From: Plasticicumulans lactativorans | Lineage (GTDB): Bacteria > Pseudomonadota > Gammaproteobacteria > Competibacterales > Competibacteraceae | Assembly (NCBI RefSeq): GCF_004341245.1 | Contig: NZ_SLWY01000020.1 | Span: 1-64,000, forward strand | Direction of reading: 5' to 3' | DNA length: 64,000 bases | Part shown: positions 48,824-57,340 of the stretch, piece after piece | How positions within the stretch are numbered: position 1 is the first letter of the stretch | Layout of the letters: the number at the start of each line of letters is the position of its first letter | Program-made: the position numbers and the translations under genes | Notes under the pieces: model-generated | Database searches by the model: none | Seen by the model: the letters and a program-made list of their open reading frames with translations, nothing else | What the model was told of the DNA's origin: nothing

Positions 48824-49174
48824 TCAGCGCGCGGCGATCACCATCACTTCCACCAGGATGTCCGGGGCGGCCATCTTCGCCTCGGTGGTCGCGCGCGCCG
48901 GCGCACAGCCCGCGGGCATCCACTTTTCCCAGATGTCGTTCATCGCCGTGAAGTCGCGGTCGATGTCGCGCAGCCAGATCTGCGCCGAGAGGATGCGGGT
49001 CTTGCCGCTGCCGGCCTCGGCCAGCAGTTCGTCGATCTTGGAAAGCACCTCCTCGGTCTGGTTGCGCACGTCGCTGCTGCGATCGGTGGAAACCTGGCCG
49101 GCGAGGTAGACGGTATCGCCGTGGACGACGATCTGACTCATGCGCTTGCCGATCTGCTGCCTGTCGATGTGCAT
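48824..49174 (-). CDS. RidA/YjgF family deaminase-like protein
   Basis: A 116-residue protein of the RidA superfamily. VVHGDTVYLAGQVSTD near the N-terminus and ARATTEAKMAAPDILVEVMVIA at the end hold the conserved Gly, Arg and Glu of the active cleft. RidA enzymes hydrolyse reactive enamine/imine intermediates made by PLP enzymes such as serine dehydratases. That fits its position beside the serine/glycine catabolic block, although it is on the opposite strand. Archetypal RidA is about 128 residues; this is a shorter subgroup member, so substrate may differ. Confidence 0.88.
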   Translation of the reverse strand: MHIDRQQIGKRMSQIVVHGDTVYLAGQVSTDRSSDVRNQTEEVLSKIDELLAEAGSGKTRILSAQIWLRDIDRDFTAMNDIWEKWMPAGCAPARATTEAKMAAPDILVEVMVIAAR

Positions 49175-49281
49175 TGGAGTGTCTCCCCGGGCGTGATGCG
49201 CGGATGCGCTGGCCTCCAGTGTGGCCTGTGCGCGCGCATTCTGCCGCGGGGAGGCGCGTCTTGCGCGCCACCGGCGGGGTT

Positions 49282-49782
49282 TCAGTCGGCGTCGTCGCTG
49301 CCGGCGCGCATCCCGCGCAGGCGCGCGAGCAGGCGGTCGAGCAGCTCGTGCAGGCGCTCGACCTCACCGGCGTCGAGCACCTGCAGCATCTCGGCCTCCC
49401 AGGCACGCGCGAGCGGGGCGATGCGGCGGAACATGTCCTGGCCGCGGCGGGTGAGTGCGAGCACCGCGACGCGGTTGTCGCGCGCGTCGACCTGACGGTT
49501 GATCAGCCCGGCGTCGAGCATGCGCGCGAGCGTGCGGCTGACGCGCGCCTTCTCCATGTGCGCGCGGCTGCCGACCTCGCCGGCCGACAGCGGCGACTCG
49601 CGCCCGAGCGTGGCGAGCACCCGCCACTCCGGCACCGAGATGCCGAACTGCTCCTGGTAGATGCGCGCGAGCGAACGGCTCATGCACTCCGCCAGCACGT
49701 TGAAGCGGTAGGGGAGGAAGTGGTCGAGTTCGAACGGAGACTCGCCCGCGGGGGTTTCGACGGGGTTGGGATCGCTTGACAT
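49282..49782 (-). CDS. MarR-family regulator of the homogentisate cluster
   Basis: A 166-residue winged-helix repressor. The core is ISVPEWRVLATLGRESPLSAGEVGSRAHMEKARVSRTLARMLDAGLI (quoted by its parts VPEWRVLATL and KARVSRTLARML), with the wing RDNRVAVLALTRRGQ. It is divergent from the MBL-to-maiA cluster. Its start codon lies within a perfect inverted repeat and a related repeat lies near the cluster start, so repression of both itself and the catabolic genes is likely, relieved by an aromatic intermediate. It is not related in sequence context to the marR at 9723. Confidence 0.88.
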   Translation of the reverse strand: MSSDPNPVETPAGESPFELDHFLPYRFNVLAECMSRSLARIYQEQFGISVPEWRVLATLGRESPLSAGEVGSRAHMEKARVSRTLARMLDAGLINRQVDARDNRVAVLALTRRGQDMFRRIAPLARAWEAEMLQVLDAGEVERLHELLDRLLARLRGMRAGSDDAD

Positions 49783-49802
49783 TAGTTTCGTGGTAAACTA
49801 AT
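49781..49802. promoter_or_regulatory. MarR operator overlapping its own start codon
   Basis: ATTAGTTT-cgtggt-AAACTAAT is a perfect 8-bp inverted repeat that starts inside the regulator's ATG. It resembles the site at 49841-49862 (both contain GTTTCGT and end AACxAA). A third small palindrome, CACCT-A-AGGTG (49811-49821), lies between the two. Confidence 0.65.
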
Positions 49803-49840
49803 TTTCGTCACACCTAAGGTGACCTTCCGTAACAAGATAA

Positions 49841-49862
49841 TTTGGTTTCGTCGTGAACCAAA
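49841..49862. promoter_or_regulatory. MarR operator before the homogentisate cluster
   Basis: TTTGGTT-tcgtcgtg-AACCAAA is a perfect 7-bp inverted repeat 45 bp before the MBL-fold gene. A possible -10 element GATAAT (49836-49841) abuts it, so binding would cover the transcription start of the cluster. No good -35 element is visible. Confidence 0.6.
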
Positions 49863-49907
49863 GGAAAATCTGAGCCGCTCGGGCGGCCTGCCAGCGAGAG
49901 GATACAC

Positions 49908-50861
49908 ATGAGCCAGAAAGCCTTTGCCTCCCAGGGAGATCTCGAAGAAAAGAAGGTGAGCTTCGTCAAGCTCGCCGACAACGCCTACGCCTACACCGCC
50001 GAGGGCGACCCGAACGCCGGGGTGATCATCGGCGACGACAGCGTGATGGTCATCGACACCCTCGCCACGCCGGTGATGGCGCAGGGGCTGATCGACTGCA
50101 TCCGCAGCGTCACCGACAAGCCGATCAGGCACATCGTGCTCACCCACTACCACGCGGTGCGCGTGCTCGGTGCCGCGGCCTACGGTGCCGAGACCATCAT
50201 CGCCAGCCAGGGCACCTACGAGCTGATCCGCGAGCGCGGCGAGGCCGACATGATGTCCGAGTACGGCCGCTTCCCGCGCCTGTTCCGCTCGTTCGAGTCG
50301 GTGCCGGGGCTGACCTGGCCGAACCTGGTGTTCGAGAACCGCATGACGCTGTGGCTGGGCAAAACCGAGGTGCGGATCATGCATCTCGGCCGCGGCCACA
50401 CCAAGGGCGACACCGTGGTCTGGCTGCCGCGCGAGAAGGTGCTGTTCGCCGGCGACCTGGTCGAGTACGCCTCGGCGCTCTACACCGGCGACGCCTATCT
50501 CGGCGACTGGCCGCAGACGCTCGAGAACCTGCGTGCGCTCGGCGCCGAGAAGCTGGTGCCGGGGCGTGGCGAGGCGCTGCAGAACGCCGCCGAGGTCAAC
50601 GCCGCGCTCGACGGCACCAAGGCCTTCATCGACGCGCTGTTCGGCTCGGCGCAGGCGGCGGTGGCGGCGGGCAAGTCGCTGAACGAGACCTACAAGGCCA
50701 CCTACGCGGCGATGCAGCCGCGCTTCGGCAACTGGGTGATCTTCGATCACTGCATGCCGTTCGACGTCACCCGTGCCTACGACGAGGCCTCGGGCATCCG
50801 CGACCCGCGCGTCTGGACCGCCGAGCGCGACACGCAGATGTGGGCCGCCCTCGAAGGCTGA
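49908..50861 (+). CDS. MBL-fold metallo-hydrolase of the homogentisate cluster
   Basis: A 317-residue metallo-beta-lactamase-fold protein. The usual HxHxDH metal motif is replaced by THYHAVRVLG, keeping only the first two His. Other family elements are present: GRGHTKGDTVVWLP, VLFAGDLVEYAS with the metal Asp, and VPGRGEAL. This variant is therefore probably mononuclear or otherwise altered in metal binding. MBL proteins of this type often accompany ring-cleavage clusters, where a hydrolase or thioesterase role is assumed. It is the first gene of the cluster, 126 bp from the divergent MarR gene, with a good GAGAGGATAC ribosome site. Confidence 0.82.
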   Translation: MSQKAFASQGDLEEKKVSFVKLADNAYAYTAEGDPNAGVIIGDDSVMVIDTLATPVMAQGLIDCIRSVTDKPIRHIVLTHYHAVRVLGAAAYGAETIIASQGTYELIRERGEADMMSEYGRFPRLFRSFESVPGLTWPNLVFENRMTLWLGKTEVRIMHLGRGHTKGDTVVWLPREKVLFAGDLVEYASALYTGDAYLGDWPQTLENLRALGAEKLVPGRGEALQNAAEVNAALDGTKAFIDALFGSAQAAVAAGKSLNETYKATYAAMQPRFGNWVIFDHCMPFDVTRAYDEASGIRDPRVWTAERDTQMWAALEG

Positions 50862-50987
50862 GCCCCGCCCGCCCACTTCTTCGACACCCGTATCGAACGC
50901 GACCGGCCCGCCCGGTCGCGCGGGGACGGCTGCGCCCGCGCGGCGCGCCCCACCCCGCCACCCCCAGGTCCGAGGAGGAACCGCTCC

Positions 50988-52655
50988 ATGCTGAGCACCT
51001 ACCAGTATCCGAAGTTCGCCTACACGCCGCCGCCCGAGCTGGCCGCCGGCACCGTGCGGCGCGTGCCGGTGGTCGTCGTCGGCGCCGGCCCGGTCGGCCT
51101 GGCGACGGCCATCGACCTCGCCCGGCACGGCGTGCCGGTGCTGCTGCTCGACGACGACGACACCGTCAGCATCGGTTCGCGCGGCGTCTGCTACGCCAAG
51201 CGCACGCTCGAAGTGCTCGACCGCCTCGGCTGCGGCGACGCCGTGGTCGACAAGGGGGTGTCGTGGAACGTCGGGCGCACCTTCTTCCGCGAGGAGGAGG
51301 TGTACAACTTCGACCTGCTGCCGCAGGCCGGGCACAAGCGCCCGGGCATGATCAACCTGCAGCAGTACTACCTCGAGGAGTTCCTCAACCGCCGCGCCGC
51401 GGCGCTGCCGGCGATCGAGCAGCGCTGGAAGAACCGCGTGGTGTCGGTGACGCCGCAGGACGACGGCGCGCTGCTGAAGGTCGAGACCCCCGACGGCATC
51501 TACGCGCTCGCGGCCGACTGGCTGGTGGTCGCCGACGGCGCGCGCAGCCCGATCCGCCGCATGCTCGGGCTCGACATCGACGGCAAGATCTTCATGGACC
51601 GCTTCCTCATCGCCGACGTGGTGATGCAGGCGGCGTTCCCACCCGAGCGCTGGTTCTGGTTCGACCCGCCGTTCCACCCCAACCAGTCGGCGCTGCTGCA
51701 CCGCGAGGCCGACGACGTCTGGCGCCTCGACTTCCAGCTCGGCTGGAACGCCGACCCGGAGGAGGAGAAGAAGCCGGAGAACGTGATCCCGCGCATCCGC
51801 GCGATGCTCGGCGACGAGCGCCCGTTCGAGCTGGAGTGGGTCAGCGTCTACACCTTCCAGTGCCGGCGCATGGGGCGCTTCAACCACGGCCGCGTACTGT
51901 TCGTCGGCGACGCCGCGCACCAGGTCAGCCCGTTCGGCGCGCGCGGCGCCAACTCGGGCATCCAGGATGCCGACAACCTGGCGTGGAAGCTCGCGCTGGT
52001 GATCGACGGTCGCGCCCCCGCCCGGCTGCTCGACAGCTACTCCGACGAGCGCGTGTACGCGGCCGACGAGAACCTCCTCAACTCGACGCGCTCGACCGAC
52101 TTCATCACGCCGAAGAGCGGTGCCAGCAAGCAGTTCCGCAACGCCGTGCTGGAACTCGCCCGCGAGCACGCCTTCGCCCGCGCGCTGGTCAACAGCGGCC
52201 GGCTGTCGGTGCCGAGCGTGCTCGTCGACTCGCCGCTCAACACCCCCGACGGCGACGCCTTCGCCGGCTGGATGCTCCCCGGCGCGCCGCTCGACGACGC
52301 CCCGGTGCGCGCCGGCGATGCCCCGGGCTGGCTGCTCGAGCATACCGGCGGCGGCTTCACCGGGCTGTACTTCGCCGCCGACCCGGCGCGCATCGCGGCG
52401 CCGACGCGCGCCGCCTTCGCCGCGCTCGCCGCCGGCCCGCTGCCGGTCGAGGTGGTGGTGGTGGCGGCGCGCCCCGGCAGCGTCGACGGCGCGCGCGTGC
52501 TGGTCGACGCCGACGGGCTCGCGGCGCAGCGCTACGACGCCACCGACGGCACGTTCTACCTGGTGCGCCCCGACCAGCACGTGTGCGCCCGCTGGCGCGC
52601 GCTCGACGTCGCCGCGGTCGGCCGCGCGCTCGCCCGCGCCACCGCCCAGGCCTGA
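50988..52655 (+). CDS. FAD-dependent aromatic monooxygenase (MhpA-like)
   Basis: A 555-residue class A flavoprotein hydroxylase. The FAD motif is VVVVGAGPVGLATAIDLARHG, the DG motif VADGARSPIRRMLG and the GD motif VLFVGDAAHQVSPFGARGANS; all three are intact. A thioredoxin-like C-terminal domain seems present (about residues 430-555), as in MhpA and other phenol-type hydroxylases. It would hydroxylate an aromatic acid with NAD(P)H and O2. Its place directly before a homogentisate dioxygenase-type gene suggests it forms the dihydroxylated ring-cleavage substrate, for example from a hydroxyphenylacetate. This is an inference. Confidence 0.82.
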   Translation: MLSTYQYPKFAYTPPPELAAGTVRRVPVVVVGAGPVGLATAIDLARHGVPVLLLDDDDTVSIGSRGVCYAKRTLEVLDRLGCGDAVVDKGVSWNVGRTFFREEEVYNFDLLPQAGHKRPGMINLQQYYLEEFLNRRAAALPAIEQRWKNRVVSVTPQDDGALLKVETPDGIYALAADWLVVADGARSPIRRMLGLDIDGKIFMDRFLIADVVMQAAFPPERWFWFDPPFHPNQSALLHREADDVWRLDFQLGWNADPEEEKKPENVIPRIRAMLGDERPFELEWVSVYTFQCRRMGRFNHGRVLFVGDAAHQVSPFGARGANSGIQDADNLAWKLALVIDGRAPARLLDSYSDERVYAADENLLNSTRSTDFITPKSGASKQFRNAVLELAREHAFARALVNSGRLSVPSVLVDSPLNTPDGDAFAGWMLPGAPLDDAPVRAGDAPGWLLEHTGGGFTGLYFAADPARIAAPTRAAFAALAAGPLPVEVVVVAARPGSVDGARVLVDADGLAAQRYDATDGTFYLVRPDQHVCARWRALDVAAVGRALARATAQA

Positions 52656-52670
52656 CCGGAGGAAGACCCC

Positions 52671-52895
52671 ATGTCCCTGAACCTGCAACCGAACTTCGGC
52701 GAGCCCGGGCAGCGCTACCTGCGCGCCTACACCCCGGGCGACGACTTCTACGAAGCCCTGATCGAGGCGCACCGCGACCTCGACGACGAGCACAGCCAGC
52801 GGCTCAACGCCCGGCTGATCCTGCTGCTCGCCAACCACATCGGCGACCTCGGCGTGCTGCGCCAGGCGCTCGCCATCGCCCGCGACGGAGCCTGA
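52671..52895 (+). CDS. DUF2783 small protein
   Basis: A 74-residue protein of the DUF2783 type, with DDFYEALIEAHRDLDDEHSQRLNARLILLLANHIGD as its helical core (here cited by DLDDEHSQRLNARLILLLAN). It is wedged between the monooxygenase (15 bp) and the dioxygenase (2 bp), so the three are almost certainly co-transcribed. DUF2783 proteins recur next to such flavin hydroxylases; an accessory role for that enzyme is plausible, but none is known to me. Confidence 0.75.
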   Translation: MSLNLQPNFGEPGQRYLRAYTPGDDFYEALIEAHRDLDDEHSQRLNARLILLLANHIGDLGVLRQALAIARDGA

Positions 52896-52897
52896 CC

Positions 52898-54037
52898 ATG
52901 AAACAGCCGATCACCTTCCCCAAGTGCGAGGGGCTCTACAACAAGCAGGCGCACTGCGACATCCCCGCCGGGCTCTACGAGCGCGAGCATGGCCGCGAGG
53001 GCTTCTTCGGTGCCGCGAGCCACATCCTGCACGCGCACCGGCCGACCGACTGGAGCGCCTGGGACGGCCCGCTGCAGCCGCACTGCCTGGACCTCAACCG
53101 CCTGCCCGCCACCGAACTGTGCCCGTGGACGGCGCACCCGGTGATGTCGAACGCGCAGGTGCAGGTACGCATGTGGCGCGCGCCGGCCGGCAACATGCCG
53201 CACCTGGTGCGCAACGGCGACGGCGACGACCTGCTGTTCGTGCACAACGGCCGCGGCGAGCTCTACTGCGACTACGGCCACATGAGCTTCCGCGACGGCG
53301 ACTACATCATCATGCCGCGCGGCACCGCGTGGCGGATCGAGGCCGCCGAGCCGGTCGAGATCCTGCTGGTCGAGGCCACCGAGGACTACTACCAGCTCCC
53401 CGACCGCGGCATCGCCGGGCGCCACGCGCTGTTCGACCTCGCGGTGCTGGAGACGCCGAAGATCGACGACGCCTTCAAGGCCCAGTACAGCGAGACCGAA
53501 ACGCGCGTGCGCATCAAGCGCCGCGGCCGCTTCACCACCGTGACCTTCCCGTTCAACCCGCTCGACGCGGTGGGCTGGCACGGCGACTGCGTGCCGGTGA
53601 AGCTCAACTGGCGCGACATCCGCGAGATGCTGAGCGACCGCTACCACCTGCCGCCGACCGCGCACGCGACCTTCCTGTCGAAGGCCGTGGTGATCTGCAC
53701 CTTCGCCCCGCGCCCGCTGGAGTCCGACCCCGGCGCGCTGAAGGTGCCGTTCTTCCACAACAACGACGAGTTCGACGAGACGATCTTCTACCACCGCGGC
53801 AACTTCTTCAGCCGCGACAACATCGGCCCGGGCATGCTGACGCTGCACCCGAGCGGCTTCGCCCACGGCCCGCACCCGAAGGCGTTCGCCCTCGCCGAGG
53901 CCAACACCGGCGGCGAGCGGCGCTACACCGACGAGGTCGCGGTGATGATCGACACCCGCATGCCGGTGGACCTGGCGCCGCAGCCCGAAGGCGTCGAGAA
54001 CCCCGATTACGTCAATTCCTGGAAGCGCGCGCGCTAA
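52898..54037 (+). CDS. hmgA: Homogentisate 1,2-dioxygenase-type protein
   Basis: A 379-residue cupin dioxygenase. It shares the HmgA pattern: an N-terminal region with LLFVHNGRGELYCDYGHMSFRDGDY and a C-terminal iron site whose ligands should lie in FFHNNDEFDETIFYHRGNF and LHPSGFAHGPHP. Classical HmgA proteins run about 430-445 residues, so this is the shorter subgroup; the exact substrate (homogentisate or a close analogue) needs proof. It would cleave the ring to maleylacetoacetate. The downstream hydrolase and isomerase complete the pathway to fumarate and acetoacetate. Confidence 0.8.
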   Translation: MKQPITFPKCEGLYNKQAHCDIPAGLYEREHGREGFFGAASHILHAHRPTDWSAWDGPLQPHCLDLNRLPATELCPWTAHPVMSNAQVQVRMWRAPAGNMPHLVRNGDGDDLLFVHNGRGELYCDYGHMSFRDGDYIIMPRGTAWRIEAAEPVEILLVEATEDYYQLPDRGIAGRHALFDLAVLETPKIDDAFKAQYSETETRVRIKRRGRFTTVTFPFNPLDAVGWHGDCVPVKLNWRDIREMLSDRYHLPPTAHATFLSKAVVICTFAPRPLESDPGALKVPFFHNNDEFDETIFYHRGNFFSRDNIGPGMLTLHPSGFAHGPHPKAFALAEANTGGERRYTDEVAVMIDTRMPVDLAPQPEGVENPDYVNSWKRAR

Positions 54038-54051
54038 CGCGGAGGCCGCCG

Positions 54052-55071
54052 ATGAAACTCGCATCCCTGAAAGCCGGTGGCCGCGACGGCCGCCTGGTGG
54101 TGGTGTCGCGCGACCTCGCCCGCGCCGCCGCCGTGCCCGAGATCGCGCCGACGCTGCAGCGCGCGCTCGACGACTGGGCGACGCTCGCGCCGCGGCTCGA
54201 AGCCGTGTACGCCGCGCTCAACGCCGGCACCCGCGCCGACGCCTTCGCCTTCGACCCGGCCGCCTGCGCCTCGCCGCTGCCGCGCGCCTACCAGTGGGCC
54301 GACGGCTCGGCCTATGTCAACCACGTCGAGCTGGTGCGCAAGGCGCGCAACGCGGAGATGCCGCCGAGCTTCTGGACCGACCCGCTGATGTACCAGGGCG
54401 GCTCCGACAGCTTCGTCGGCCCGCGCGACCCGGTGCTCGCGGCGAGCGAGGACTGGGGCATCGACTTCGAGGCCGAGCTCGCGGTGGTCACCGACGACGT
54501 GCCGATGGGCGCCACGCCGGCGCAGTGCCGCGAGCGCATCCGCCTGGTGATGCTGGTCAACGACGTCAGCCTGCGCCATCTGATCCCGGCGGAGCTGGCC
54601 AAGGGCTTCGGCTTCTTCCAGTCGAAGCCGGCGAGCGCGTTCTCGCCGGTCGCCGTCACCCCCGACGAGCTCGGCGCGGCGTGGGAGGGCGCCAGGGTGC
54701 ACCGGCCGCTCGAAGTCCACCTCAACGGCGAGCCGTTCGGTCGCCCCGATGCCGGCGTCGACATGACCTTCGACTTCGGCCAGCTCGTCGCCCACGTCGC
54801 GAAGACGCGCGAGCTCGAAGCCGGCAGCATCGTCGGCTCGGGCACGGTGTCGAACAAGCAGGGCGACCTGCACGGTTCGAGCGTCGCCCACGGCGGGGTC
54901 GGCTACTGTTGCCTGGCCGAGGTGCGCATGTACGAGACCATCGAGACCGGCGCGCCGCAGACCCCGTTCCTGCGCTTCGGCGACCGCGTGCGCATCGAGA
55001 TGCACGACGCCGACGGCCGCTCGATCTTCGGCGCGATCGAGCAGACCGTGCAGCGCCACGACGGCCCCTGA
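54052..55071 (+). CDS. Fumarylacetoacetate hydrolase family protein
   Basis: A 339-residue FAH-superfamily enzyme. The metal-binding acidic residues lie in GIDFEAELAVVTDDVPMG, and LVNDVSLRHLIPAELAKGFGFFQSKPASAFSP is the family core around the active site (cited by NDVSLRHLIP). GSIVGSGTVSNKQG near the C-terminus is the conserved substrate loop. It splits fumarylacetoacetate to fumarate and acetoacetate. It lies 14 bp after the dioxygenase. The shorter prokaryotic type lacks the N-terminal SH3-like part of the mammalian enzyme. Confidence 0.9.
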   Translation: MKLASLKAGGRDGRLVVVSRDLARAAAVPEIAPTLQRALDDWATLAPRLEAVYAALNAGTRADAFAFDPAACASPLPRAYQWADGSAYVNHVELVRKARNAEMPPSFWTDPLMYQGGSDSFVGPRDPVLAASEDWGIDFEAELAVVTDDVPMGATPAQCRERIRLVMLVNDVSLRHLIPAELAKGFGFFQSKPASAFSPVAVTPDELGAAWEGARVHRPLEVHLNGEPFGRPDAGVDMTFDFGQLVAHVAKTRELEAGSIVGSGTVSNKQGDLHGSSVAHGGVGYCCLAEVRMYETIETGAPQTPFLRFGDRVRIEMHDADGRSIFGAIEQTVQRHDGP

Positions 55072-55082
55072 CCCCGCTGGAG

Positions 55083-55105
55083 CCCCTCTCCCGGTGGGAG
55101 AGGGG
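55083..55105. terminator. Hairpin between FAH and maiA
   Basis: CCCCTCTCCC-ggt-GGGAGAGGGG is a perfect 10-bp stem, followed by TTGGGGTGAGGGTT. The stem plus this tail is a common intergenic palindrome in high-GC proteobacteria. It lies within the presumed operon, so it may attenuate rather than end transcription. Confidence 0.5.
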
Positions 55106-55197
55106 TTGGGGTGAGGGTTATTTCGATCGCCACGACCGCTCTCCCGTCCGTTTCGCGGCGGCGCGTCCGCCTCCCCACCACCGAGGTGCCCACGGCC

Positions 55198-55839
55198 ATG
55201 CAACTCCACGACTACTTCCGCTCCTCGGCCGCCTACCGCGTGCGCATCGCGCTAAACCTGAAGGGGCTCGCCTACCAGCACGTGCCGGTGAACCTGGTCA
55301 GGGGCGAGGAGGCGGCCGCGTCCTACCGCGCGCTCAACCCGCAGGGCCTGGTGCCGGCGCTGGTGCTCGACGACGGCAGCGTGCTCACGCAGTCGCTGGC
55401 GATCTGCGAGTACCTCGACGAGACCCACCCCGAGCCGCCGCTGCTGCCGCGCGACCCCGCCGGCCGCGCGCGGGTGCGGGCGCTGGCCCAGGTCGTCGCC
55501 TGCGACATCCACCCGATCAACAACCTGCGCGTGCTCAAGTACTTGGTCGCCGAGCTCGGCGCCAGCGAGGCGCAGAAGCTCGACTGGTACCGTCACTGGG
55601 TCACCGAGGGCCTCGCGGCGCTCGAAGCGCTGCTCGCCGGCCACCCCGCCAGCGGCCGCTACTGCCACGGCGACCGGCCCACGCTCGCCGACGTCTGCCT
55701 GGTGCCGCAGGTGTTCAACGCGCGGCGCTTCGACTGCCCGCTCGATGCCTTCCCGAGCGTGACCCGCATCGTCGCCGCCTGCGAGGCGCTCGACGCCTTC
55801 GCCGCCGCCGCACCCGACCGCCAGCCCGACGCGCGCTGA
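55198..55839 (+). CDS. maiA: Maleylacetoacetate isomerase (zeta-class GST)
   Basis: A 213-residue glutathione-dependent isomerase. The ATG at 55198 begins MQLHDYFRSSAAYRVRIALN, with the S-S/A-A-Y-R-VRIAL catalytic motif of zeta GSTs. LTQSLAICEYLDE supplies the glutathione-binding Gln-Ser, and GDRPTLADVCLVPQVFNARRF is the C-terminal signature. It converts maleylacetoacetate to fumarylacetoacetate, the step between the dioxygenase and the hydrolase. A 126-bp gap with a hairpin separates it from the hydrolase gene, so expression could be partly independent. Confidence 0.94.
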   Translation: MQLHDYFRSSAAYRVRIALNLKGLAYQHVPVNLVRGEEAAASYRALNPQGLVPALVLDDGSVLTQSLAICEYLDETHPEPPLLPRDPAGRARVRALAQVVACDIHPINNLRVLKYLVAELGASEAQKLDWYRHWVTEGLAALEALLAGHPASGRYCHGDRPTLADVCLVPQVFNARRFDCPLDAFPSVTRIVAACEALDAFAAAAPDRQPDAR

Positions 55840-55917
55840 GTGCGCGCGCCGCCGGGCGCGGGCGGGGGGCGCGGTCTATAAGGGGGTAGGGCGCGTCGTC
55901 GCCCGCAGGAGAGCACC

Positions 55918-57255
<1,338 letters not shown>

Positions 57256-57270
57256 GCGCGGCCCTGCAAT

Positions 57271-57291
57271 CCCTCCCCCAGAGGGGGAGGG
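57271..57291. terminator. Hairpin between convergent GH1 and ABC genes
   Basis: CCCTCCCCC-aga-GGGGGAGGG is a perfect 9-bp stem 15 bp after the beta-glucosidase stop. GTTCATGGG follows instead of a T-run. It can serve both converging genes. Confidence 0.5.
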
Positions 57292-57340
57292 TTCATGGGC
57301 GGTGAAGCCTCAGCCCCTGTGGAAGATGGGCACTTTGGGC

